This document shows positions 22,792-29,735 of a stretch of DNA of 29,735 nucleotides, piece after piece (positions within the stretch are counted from its first letter, which is position 1; each line of letters begins with the position of its first letter). The position numbers were made by a program, and so were the translations under genes. The stretch covers positions 1 to 29,735 of the forward strand of contig CAWUID010000026.1 in the NCBI GenBank assembly GCA_963922315.1, in the 5' to 3' direction. Below the pieces are notes generated by a model. The model made no database searches, was not told the DNA's origin, and saw only the letters and a program-made list of their open reading frames with translations. This DNA is from JAHDBG01 sp963922315. Its GTDB lineage: Bacteria; Pseudomonadota; Gammaproteobacteria; Chromatiales; Chromatiaceae.

Positions 22792-24780
22792 ATGCCAACT
22801 GATCATATGCTTGCCAATGCGATTCGTGCCCTGAGTATGGATGCTGTTCAGCATGCGAACTCCGGCCATCCAGGTGCACCGATGGGAATGGCTGATATTG
22901 CCACCGTGCTGTGGCGCGAATGTCTGCGCCATAATCCGGCGAATCCGTCCTGGCCGGGCCGGGATCGGTTTGTGCTCTCCAACGGCCATGCGTCCATGCT
23001 GTTGTATGCGCTATTGCACCTGACTGGCTATGATCTGACATCTGACGACCTCAGACAATTTCGCCAATTACATTCCAGGACCCCGGGCCATCCTGAATAT
23101 GGCGAAACCCCAGGGGTAGAGACAACTACCGGGCCACTCGGCCAGGGCATTGCAAATGCGGTCGGTATGGCGATTGCCGAACAGGTGCTGGCTGCTCAGT
23201 TCAACCAGCCAGAACACCAGATTATTGACCACCATACCTACGTATTTCTGGGCGACGGCTGCCTGATGGAAGGCATTTCCCATGAAGTTTGTGCCCTGGC
23301 AGGCACTCTGGGCCTGGGTAAACTGATTGTATTCTGGGATGACAATGGCATCTCCATTGATGGCCAGGTGGCAGGCTGGTTTGCGGATGACACGCCGCAA
23401 CGATTTGCGGCCTATCAGTGGCAGGTATTGCCGGACGTGGATGGGCATGACCCGGCGGCGATCCGGCAGGCGATAGAACAAGCACAGGTCAACAAACTGC
23501 AACCGACCCTGATCTGTTGTAAAACTACGATCGGCCAGGGCGCACCAAACAAAGCGGGAAGCCATGGTTGCCATGGTTCCCCGCTGGGTGCTGAAGAAGT
23601 CGCTCTGGCACGGCAACAACTTGGTTGGACCGCCGGGCCGTTCGAAGTGCCGGCAGACATCGCGCAGGCCTGGGATGTGCGGGCTCGTGGTGCTGAGCAG
23701 GAAGCAGACTGGCAGGCCCGGTTTGCGGCCTATGCGCAAGCGTATCCGGAACTGGCAGCAGAATACCAACGTCGGATAGCGGGTGAACTGCCAGCCGGGT
23801 GGGCACAGATCGTACAGGACTGGATACAGACCTGTGCCACGCAAGCGACTGACCAGGCGAGCCGACAGGCCTCACTGGCCTGCCTTGAAGCGTTTGCTCC
23901 GGTGTTACCCGAACTGATCGGTGGATCGGCTGACCTGGGTTGTTCCAACCTGACCGAATGGTCCGGTCACCAGCCATTGCGGCACAACCAGAAGGCGGGC
24001 AACTATATCAACTACGGCGTGCGCGAGTTTGGCATGAGCGCAATCATGAACGGTATCAGCCTGCATGGCGGGTTAATTCCTTTTGGCGCGACCTTCCTGA
24101 CATTTTCCGACTATGCGCGCAATGCATTGCGCATGGCTGCGCTGATGCGCATCCGCAGCATTTTCGTGTTTACGCACGACTCCATTGGCCTGGGCGAAGA
24201 CGGACCGACCCACCAGGCGATAGAACACCTGCCAACTCTGCGTATGATCCCGAATCTGGCAGTCTGGCGGCCCTGCGATGCCGTCGAGACTGCCGTTGCC
24301 TGGGCAGCCGCGATAGAACGCACCGCAGGCCCGGTCAGCCTGGTATTCTCACGCCAGAAACTGCCACACCAGGCCCGCACCACACAACAGATCGCCGCAA
24401 TCCGGCGTGGTGGCTATATTCTGCACGACACCGACGGCGAGCCGGATGGCATCCTGCTCGCGACTGGCTCCGAAGTCGGGCTGGCGATGGCGGCTGCTGT
24501 TGCCAGCGAGCACAAAATTCGCGTGGTCAGCCTGCCTTGTCTGGAAGTCTTTGCCGCTCAGGAGCAGGCATATCGCGATGCAGTATTACCGCCACAAGTG
24601 ACCGCCCGCATCGCGATAGAAGCGGCAGCGACAGACGGCTGGTGGCGCTATGTGGGCACTCAGGGAGTGGTGATCGGCATTGACCAATTTGGTGCATCTG
24701 CCCCGGCACCGGAACTGTTTGCACACTATGGCTTTACCGTGCCGCATATCATTCAGGCAATAGATCAGGTACTTGCCTGA
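22792..24780 (+). CDS. tkt: transketolase
   Basis: The 662-residue thiamine diphosphate enzyme moves two-carbon units in the pentose phosphate pathway. Signatures are NSGHPGAPMGMADIA near the N-terminus, the thiamine/Mg motif GDGCLMEGISHE (about 153-164), the pyrimidine-domain VREFGMSAIMNGI, and THDSIGLGEDGPTHQ. The C-terminal domain is complete. It starts five bases after fthC without a clear ribosome site, suggesting coupling. The usual partners epd, pgk and fba are absent; here it is grouped with queE and gpmI. Confidence 0.97.
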   Translation: MPTDHMLANAIRALSMDAVQHANSGHPGAPMGMADIATVLWRECLRHNPANPSWPGRDRFVLSNGHASMLLYALLHLTGYDLTSDDLRQFRQLHSRTPGHPEYGETPGVETTTGPLGQGIANAVGMAIAEQVLAAQFNQPEHQIIDHHTYVFLGDGCLMEGISHEVCALAGTLGLGKLIVFWDDNGISIDGQVAGWFADDTPQRFAAYQWQVLPDVDGHDPAAIRQAIEQAQVNKLQPTLICCKTTIGQGAPNKAGSHGCHGSPLGAEEVALARQQLGWTAGPFEVPADIAQAWDVRARGAEQEADWQARFAAYAQAYPELAAEYQRRIAGELPAGWAQIVQDWIQTCATQATDQASRQASLACLEAFAPVLPELIGGSADLGCSNLTEWSGHQPLRHNQKAGNYINYGVREFGMSAIMNGISLHGGLIPFGATFLTFSDYARNALRMAALMRIRSIFVFTHDSIGLGEDGPTHQAIEHLPTLRMIPNLAVWRPCDAVETAVAWAAAIERTAGPVSLVFSRQKLPHQARTTQQIAAIRRGGYILHDTDGEPDGILLATGSEVGLAMAAAVASEHKIRVVSLPCLEVFAAQEQAYRDAVLPPQVTARIAIEAAATDGWWRYVGTQGVVIGIDQFGASAPAPELFAHYGFTVPHIIQAIDQVLA

Positions 24781-24781
24781 T

Positions 24782-25555
24782 ATGTCAGGCAGAATCACTG
24801 ATCACCACAAAACGTTACCCATCTCAGCCTTATATCCGGCGATCCAGGCAGAAGGCTCGCGGGCAGGCCATCCAACCATCATCGTGCGCACCACCGGCTG
24901 TACTCACCGATGTTATTTTGGCTCAGGCGGCTGGTGCGATAGCTGGTACACCTCCATTCATCCGGAAAAGGGATGCCATAGCTTGCAGGATGTCACAAAC
25001 CTGTACGCACAAAATCCCCAGATCAAAGACATGATCCTGACGGGCGGTGCGCCAACGATGCATCCGGCACTGATTAACGAACTGATGCACTTTGCGCATC
25101 AGCAAAAAATCCATGTCACCCTGGAGACAGAAGGCAGCCACTTTGTGGCGACCGATTACCCGATCAACCTGCTCAGTATCAGCCCGAAATTTACCAATAG
25201 CGTGCCACCGCTCGGGATCCGGACACCACTTGGCCAGGTTGTGGATGAGAAAATGTGCCGACAGCATGACAAATACCGGCTGAACCTGACCGCAATCCGG
25301 CGCATGATAGACGCCCATCAGGACTACCATATCAAACCCGTGCTGGATGCTGAACTGACCGCCTTGGATGAACTGGAAGACTTTTTGCAACAACTGCACA
25401 TTCCGGACGACAAAGTCTGGGTGATGCCCGCTGGCGACAGCCGGGAAACCTTAATACATTCCTATGGTGTGGTGATGAACTATGCTCGCGACCGGGGTTG
25501 GTGCTTTACACCCAGGCCGCACATCATCGCATTTGATACAGAACGCAACGTATAG
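24782..25555 (+). CDS. queE: QueE-like radical SAM protein (7-carboxy-7-deazaguanine synthase family)
   Basis: About 257 residues. IQAEGSRAGHPTIIVRTTGC, SPKFTNS, VMPAGDSRE and the C-terminal GWCFTPRPHI match QueE, which forms the deazaguanine ring of queuosine from carboxy-tetrahydropterin. The iron-sulfur cysteines read C40-x3-C44-x7-C52 (GCTHRCYFGSGGWCDS), not CX3CX2C, and the SAM motif GGE reads GGA (LTGGAPT). This may be a distinct QueE subgroup; activity is inferred. No queC, queD or queF is in the window. The start is ATG 24782 or TTG 24773; the latter would overlap tkt and lies close to CAGG. gpmI follows after seven bases. Confidence 0.75.
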   Translation: MSGRITDHHKTLPISALYPAIQAEGSRAGHPTIIVRTTGCTHRCYFGSGGWCDSWYTSIHPEKGCHSLQDVTNLYAQNPQIKDMILTGGAPTMHPALINELMHFAHQQKIHVTLETEGSHFVATDYPINLLSISPKFTNSVPPLGIRTPLGQVVDEKMCRQHDKYRLNLTAIRRMIDAHQDYHIKPVLDAELTALDELEDFLQQLHIPDDKVWVMPAGDSRETLIHSYGVVMNYARDRGWCFTPRPHIIAFDTERNV

Positions 25556-25562
25556 GCGAAGC

Positions 25563-27089
25563 ATGATTCGAACGAAACCGGCAGTCTTATTGATTCTGGA
25601 TGGCTGGGGTATGCGCACAGAGGCAGCCGATAATGCGATCCACCAGGCAGCCACTCCTTGCTGGGATCAATTGTGGTCAGACTATCCGCATACCACCTTA
25701 CAAACCTCCGGTCTGGCCGTCGGCCTGCCAGAGGGACAGATGGGTAACTCAGAAGTCGGCCATCTGAACCTGGGGTCGGGCCGGGTGGTATACCAGGAAC
25801 TGACCCGGATCGGGCAGGCGATCCGGACAGGCGAATTTTTCGCAAATCCGGTACTGACCGAAGCCGTTGATACTGCCGTGACAGCCGGTACCACCCTGCA
25901 CATACTCGGGCTGCTGTCACCGGGAGGTGTGCATAGCCACGAAGAACACATCCATGCGATGTTGCGTCTGGCGGCAGAACGAGGTGCACGCCAGGTTGCC
26001 GTGCATGCATTCACCGACGGACGGGATTGCCCACCGAAAGCGGCAGCGGAATCCCTGACACGCCTGCAGGCGCAGATTGAACAACTTGGCATCGGGCGTG
26101 TGGCGAGCCTGGTCGGGCGCTTTTATGTGATGGATCGGGACCAGCGTTGGGAGCGCATCCAACCAGCGTACGACCTGCTGACTCAAGGCACCGCCACTTG
26201 CAGAACGAGTGATGCTCAGACAGCACTGGCGGCAGCGTATATGCGGGACGAAACTGACGAATTTGTCACACCTACCGCTATCGGTGCACCGATGCCGATG
26301 CGGGATGGCGATGTGGTGATCAATATGAACTACCGCTCAGACCGGGTACGTCAGATCACCCGTGCGTTGATAGAGCCAGACTTTGCCGAATTTCCACGCG
26401 CCAACTGGCCACAGTTGGCTCGTTACGTCACTCTGACCGAATACCACAAAGACTTTGTGGTACCGGTCGCGTATCCGCCTGAACGGCTGGAAGACACACT
26501 GGGCGCAGTGCTTGCCCACCACGGCCTGCGTCAGTTACGTATTGCGGAGACCGAAAAATATGCGCATGTCACCTTCTTCTTCAACGGAGGTGTCGAAGAG
26601 CCAAATGAGGGAGAAACCCGTATCCTGGTCCCATCACCCAAAGTCAGAACCTACGACATACAACCGGAAATGAGTGCACCGGAAGTGACCGACAAACTGG
26701 TAGCCGCGATACAGGCGGGCACCCATGATGTGATCATCTGCAACTATGCAAACGGTGATATGGTCGGACACACCGGTGACTATGCAGCGGCAGTGCAGGC
26801 AGTAGAGGCACTGGATACCTGTATCGGGCAAGTGGTGGCAGCAACACAGGCAGCGGGCGGCGAACTATTGATCACCGCTGACCATGGCAATGCAGAACAG
26901 ATGCGCGATCCAGATACAGACCAGGCACATACCGCCCATACGACCAACCCGGTGCCGTTACTCTACATCGGTCAGCAAACAACCCGGCTACGCGATGATG
27001 CGGCTCTGTGTGATGTTGCACCGACCCTGCTGCAAATGCTGGGACTGCCACAGCCAGCGGCGATGACCGGACAGACAATATTTCACTGA
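25563..27089 (+). CDS. gpmI: 2,3-bisphosphoglycerate-independent phosphoglycerate mutase
   Basis: The 508-residue Mn-dependent glycolytic enzyme interconverts 3- and 2-phosphoglycerate. It starts MIRTKPAVLLILDGWG and carries the phosphoserine motif GQMGNSEVGHLNLGSGR (S63), HAFTDGRDCPP, the conserved MNYRSDRVRQI, NYANGDMVGHTG and ITADHGNAEQM, all metal or substrate motifs of the alkaline-phosphatase superfamily. The frame is open 27 codons upstream into queE; ATG 25563 fits the family. It is last in fthC-tkt-queE-gpmI and ends one base from the convergent DUF2909 stop. Confidence 0.97.
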   Translation: MIRTKPAVLLILDGWGMRTEAADNAIHQAATPCWDQLWSDYPHTTLQTSGLAVGLPEGQMGNSEVGHLNLGSGRVVYQELTRIGQAIRTGEFFANPVLTEAVDTAVTAGTTLHILGLLSPGGVHSHEEHIHAMLRLAAERGARQVAVHAFTDGRDCPPKAAAESLTRLQAQIEQLGIGRVASLVGRFYVMDRDQRWERIQPAYDLLTQGTATCRTSDAQTALAAAYMRDETDEFVTPTAIGAPMPMRDGDVVINMNYRSDRVRQITRALIEPDFAEFPRANWPQLARYVTLTEYHKDFVVPVAYPPERLEDTLGAVLAHHGLRQLRIAETEKYAHVTFFFNGGVEEPNEGETRILVPSPKVRTYDIQPEMSAPEVTDKLVAAIQAGTHDVIICNYANGDMVGHTGDYAAAVQAVEALDTCIGQVVAATQAAGGELLITADHGNAEQMRDPDTDQAHTAHTTNPVPLLYIGQQTTRLRDDAALCDVAPTLLQMLGLPQPAAMTGQTIFH

Positions 27090-27090
27090 A

Positions 27091-27324
27091 TCATGCATCC
27101 GGCTGCGGCGGTACAGCGGGATACAAACCATGCGGCTGAATCACATCAAACGCAATCAGCAACATCAATACCACAAACAGCGCGACTGACAGCCCGATAC
27201 GCATTGTCAGGGCACGTAATGTACCTTTGCCATCAGAAGAATTATTTACCAGCCGGAACAGAGCTGTCGCCAGGCTAGCCACAATGCCGACAAACATCAC
27301 CACGATCAAGATTGATAGCCACAT
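27091..27324 (-). CDS. DUF2909 twin-transmembrane protein
   Basis: The 77-residue protein has two membrane helices (MWLSILIVVMFVGIVASLAT and IGLSVALFVVLMLLIAFDVI) joined by a short polar loop (NNSSDGKGTLRALTMR). That is the pattern of DUF2909 proteins, which usually sit between the cytochrome c oxidase subunit III/Cox11 genes and SURF1. Start ATG 27324 is preferred to the longer frame because it begins with the canonical MWL and has AGAG upstream. Here it is alone and points away from SURF1. Confidence 0.75.
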   Translation of the reverse strand: MWLSILIVVMFVGIVASLATALFRLVNNSSDGKGTLRALTMRIGLSVALFVVLMLLIAFDVIQPHGLYPAVPPQPDA

Positions 27325-27440
27325 AGTAAAATCTCTGGATGAAAATCTTATAGTAGTCAAGTATTTTGAGAATCCCAAAAACACATATTTTGCAATGGTG
27401 CGTCAGAAACTCAAGTGATTATAACGACTATATGTAAGGG

Positions 27441-27486
27441 TTGTAAAAATGTTGTTTCGTGCTAATTTCCACTGAGCTGACTCAGT
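27441..27486 (+). promoter_or_regulatory. brnTA promoter and inverted-repeat operator candidate
   Basis: A -35 TTGTAA (27441-27446), a 16-bp spacer and -10 TAATTT (27463-27468) are followed by a perfect inverted repeat, ACTGAG (27471-27476), CTGA, CTCAGT (27481-27486). It ends 24 bp before the brnT ATG. BrnA antitoxins repress their own promoter, so this repeat is the best operator candidate. Confidence 0.5.
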
Positions 27487-27510
27487 TTAACAAGTAAAAA
27501 CAGTGCCAGT

Positions 27511-27792
27511 ATGATTGAATTTGAATAGTATCTGTCAAAAGACCGGCTAAATCAAAGAAAGCACAGCGTTTCTTTTGAAGAAGAAAAATCGTTGTTCTAT
27601 GATGACTTGGCGGTACAATTTTTTGATGACAGCCATTCTTTACAGGAAGATAGATTTTTAATGCTTGGTATGAGCAGTCAGTCTAAGTTGCTTCTGGTTT
27701 GCCATTGTGTTCGGGAATCAGACATTATCAGAATTATCTCTGCCAGAAAGGCAACGAAACAAGAAAGCAAACTTTATCCCGGAGGTGCATAG
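27511..27792 (+). pseudogene. brnT: BrnT family toxin with in-frame amber codon
   Basis: From ATG 27511 the frame reads MIEFE, then TAG at 27526-27528, then YLSKDRLNQRKHSVSF and on to LMLGMSSQSKLLLVCHCV and IIRIISARKATKQESKLYPG. The whole is a 93-codon BrnT RNase toxin. BrnT proteins usually have Trp where the TAG lies (FEW-x-x-x-K), so a single TGG to TAG change explains it. Everything after it is intact. A TTG at 27592 could restart but would lose the N-terminal third. Either the toxin is inactivated, or the codon is read through, or the base is an error. The downstream brnA is intact. Confidence 0.85.
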
Positions 27793-27794
27793 CG

Positions 27795-28055
27795 ATGCAA
27801 GCAGAGTATGATTTATCAAAGATGAAAAGTCGGCGCAATCCATTTTCATCCAGGCTCAAGCAGCAAGTCGCTATCAAAATGCCGGAGGACGTCGTTGCAT
27901 ACTTTAAAAGGATGTCAGACTTGAACGGTATTCCTTACCAGAATCTCATCAATCTTTATCTGAGAGATTGTATGATCCAACAAAGAAAAATAAATGTGTC
28001 ATGGGCCACGCGTAACCAATCAATGCAACAGGCCGATGTAAATGCCGACTACTGA
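27795..28055 (+). CDS. brnA: BrnA family antitoxin
   Basis: The 86-residue protein MQAEYDLSKMKSRRNPFSSRLKQQVAIKMPEDVVAYFKRM...GIPYQNLINLYLRDC is a typical BrnA with a C-terminal ribbon-helix-helix DNA-binding region. It should neutralise BrnT and repress the promoter. ATG 27795 has a strong GGAGG within the last codons of brnT, two bases after its stop, so translation is coupled to brnT; the internal TAG in brnT may therefore affect it. A frame extends further upstream but overlaps brnT and is not used. Confidence 0.92.
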   Translation: MQAEYDLSKMKSRRNPFSSRLKQQVAIKMPEDVVAYFKRMSDLNGIPYQNLINLYLRDCMIQQRKINVSWATRNQSMQQADVNADY

Positions 28056-28088
28056 TTCCATTGTGTCTTCGGCTTCCGACTTCACCGG

Positions 28089-28832
28089 ATGAACATCTTC
28101 ACAGGCTGGACATTCCGCCCGACCCTCTGGCCGACCCTCGGCTTTATCGCACTATTTGCAATACTGCTGAGCCTTGGCAACTGGCAATTGGGTCGTGCAG
28201 ACGAAAAACAGGCACTGATCGCTGCAAAACAGGCGCGCCAGACAGCGCCGCCGCTCATATTACACCAGACCCGCCCGGAGTCGATACTGGATCGGTTTCG
28301 ACTGGCAATCGCAGAGGGGCAGTATGAGCCGGGAAAACAATGGCTGCTGGACAACCGGCTGTACCAGGGGCGTCCCGGCTATCATGTCTACAGCTTATTT
28401 CGATTGCGGGATGGCACACACATACTGCTGAATCGCGGTTGGATTAGCCAGGGGGCATCACGCCAGACCCTACCGGAATTGCCACTGCCCGTCGGGCAGC
28501 ACCAGATACGTGGTCGCTTGGACACACCAGCATCCGTCGGGCTGGTGCTAGCCGAACCCGATTGGACTGATGCCGCAGCAGAGCAGGTAGTGCCGAATCT
28601 GGATATCGCCGCACTGGCTGCTGGGCAGGGCTTGACACTACCAGCGCTGGCGCTGATGGTAGATCCCGATCAGCCGGGAGCACTGCAACATGACTGGCAA
28701 GCGATAGAAACCCTGAAACCGGAAAAACACCAGGGCTACGCTGTACAATGGTTTGCTTTAGCACTGGCCTTGCTGATCATATACATCGGCGTAAACCTGC
28801 AACGGCAGGATACAAAACGCACATCAATATAA
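28089..28832 (+). CDS. SURF1 family cytochrome oxidase assembly protein
   Basis: The 247-residue inner-membrane protein has one helix near each end (FIALFAILLSLGNWQLGRADEK near 18-39 and WFALALALLIIYIGVNL near 221-237) with a periplasmic domain between. Family motifs WLLDNRLYQGRPGYHV, LLNRGWI and the C-terminal HQGYAVQWFAL are present. SURF1 aids haem a insertion into cytochrome oxidase. It normally follows DUF2909 in the cox cluster; here brnTA lies between them and the other cox genes are absent from the window. The start ATG 28089 lacks a strong ribosome site. Confidence 0.9.
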   Translation: MNIFTGWTFRPTLWPTLGFIALFAILLSLGNWQLGRADEKQALIAAKQARQTAPPLILHQTRPESILDRFRLAIAEGQYEPGKQWLLDNRLYQGRPGYHVYSLFRLRDGTHILLNRGWISQGASRQTLPELPLPVGQHQIRGRLDTPASVGLVLAEPDWTDAAAEQVVPNLDIAALAAGQGLTLPALALMVDPDQPGALQHDWQAIETLKPEKHQGYAVQWFALALALLIIYIGVNLQRQDTKRTSI

Positions 28833-29007
28833 AAATCGTCACTATACAACGTCTTTGTGTGCCATTTTATAAATCATCGCTTAACTCACGAGCAAAACTG
28901 TTTACATTGTTTCATCCGTTATTGGCCATCTTGCTGCCAAGCCAGCTCACAATCTGGTTATCGTAGAGCACTGGATATCTGCGACCGAACGATCAGGGAA
29001 GAAAAAT

Positions 29008-29694
29008 ATGATTCAATTGGAAACACCACATGGTTTGTCTGTTCAAGTCCCTGAGAATGATGCAGAAGATCCAAGTAAAAAATTTACAAAATATCAAGTT
29101 TCTGAAGCGAAGGATTACTACGAAAAGTTTGGTTATGTAGTGCTCCGTAACGTCATTAAAACAGAAGATTGCATAGACGCAATGAGGCTCTGGGCCGAAG
29201 AAGTCAAGCCTTCTTCGGAATTCGTCTATAGGCAAGCTACTGCAAAAGCGGAAAAAAATGTGTTGGATTCTCATGGTTGGGTTATGAATCCAATTCTGAA
29301 TTTGCAGAGCATCAACCCGAAATTTTTCCCGGGATTACGCAAACATGCCGTAGAGAAGGTATTGGGCGCTAAGTCGCTGGCCGATATTTTGAGCGGATTC
29401 CTAGGTGATGCTCCCAAAGTTGTACAATCAATGTACTTCGAAGGTAATAGTGCGACTTGGGAGCATCAGGATAGTTACTATCTCGATTCTGAAAATATTG
29501 GCACGATGACAGCATGCTGGATTGCTTTGGAGAATATAACAGCAACAGCGGGTCGATTTTTCGTGTGCCCTGGTTCGCATCGAATTGATCTTGGCAAGCA
29601 GAATTCAGATACCAATATTGCAGATCACCATGATGTCTATATTAAGCGAGTCGTAGAAAAAATTAAGCGTCGAGGTTTAGAAACTAGAGTTTAG
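29008..29694 (+). pseudogene. phytanoyl-CoA dioxygenase (PhyH)-like protein, 3' truncated
   Basis: The 228-residue frame starts after a good ribosome site (AGGGAAG). It carries the PhyH pattern FGYVVLRNVI and the Fe(II)-binding H-x-D in WEHQDSYYLD (about 152-161), then FFVCPGSHRIDLG. Family members are usually 270-300 residues and have a later GDVLFW...HGS segment with the second iron-binding His and the 2-oxoglutarate Arg. This frame stops at GLETRV before that segment, and the other frames to the window edge do not supply it. It is probably cut by a rearrangement and inactive. If the coding is real, it would belong to the 2-oxoglutarate-dependent oxygenases; the substrate is unknown. The region is AT-rich. 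Confidence 0.7.
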
Positions 29695-29735
29695 AGCGAG
29701 CGGGTCTTCCCAAGCCTCGTTGTATGAGCTTGGTT

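Noticed and set aside
27385..27440. Small gene upstream of the brnTA promoter
   Set aside because: No frame with a ribosome site or recognisable product.

Overview
The window looks like a chromosomal segment of a gammaproteobacterium of moderate G+C, by eye a little above 50%. The evidence is linkage: a 6S RNA directly before fthC (ygfA), ihfA followed by a small MerR gene, a DUF2232 membrane gene between rpsR and rplI, a one-piece 888-residue AceE, and DUF2909 near SURF1. I cannot name the genus. The order is strongly rearranged compared with well-known gammaproteobacteria: pheT lacks pheS, yidD sits beside nadD, and rseP is apart from the bam/lpx genes.

Layout. 1-1403 (minus): a DUF1513 gene cut off near the left edge, and an imelysin-like periplasmic protein. 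1576-3171: an AAA ATPase joined to a PD-(D/E)XK nuclease-like domain. 3311-9069: the complete pyruvate dehydrogenase operon aceE-aceF-lpd. 9102-9710 (minus): a higBA toxin-antitoxin pair with a near-leaderless promoter. 9865-11999: htpG with a textbook sigma-32 heat-shock promoter and a bidirectional terminator. 11988-15030 (minus): rpsF-rpsR-DUF2232-rplI-nadD-yidD from one promoter upstream of rpsF. 15068-17174: rseP and a pteridine-reductase-type SDR. 17175-18011: an 837-bp gene-free stretch with two inverted copies of a 109-bp palindromic element and a third hairpin. 18012-21092: pheT-ihfA-merR with its own extended -10 promoter. 21094-21891: an AT-rich glycosyltransferase, probably acquired. 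21942-27089: 6S RNA, fthC, tkt, an atypical queE and gpmI. 27091-28832: DUF2909 and SURF1 (cytochrome oxidase assembly neighbours), split by a brnTA pair whose toxin has an amber codon. 28833-29735: a PhyH-type dioxygenase that stops before its second half.

Much of the window is housekeeping: pyruvate to acetyl-CoA, small-subunit and L9 ribosomal proteins, NAD synthesis, Phe-tRNA charging, pentose phosphate and glycolysis, envelope proteolysis. Accessory DNA lies at the seams between these blocks: two toxin-antitoxin loci, the ATPase-nuclease, the glycosyltransferase and the palindromic repeats. Both ends of the window cut a recognisable gene, so both may be rearrangement or mobile-element junctions.

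The most unusual signals are the mirrored 109-bp palindromes (with compensatory stem changes) where pheS would be expected, the QueE-like radical SAM protein with an expanded cysteine spacing and a missing Glu, and the amber codon in brnT.
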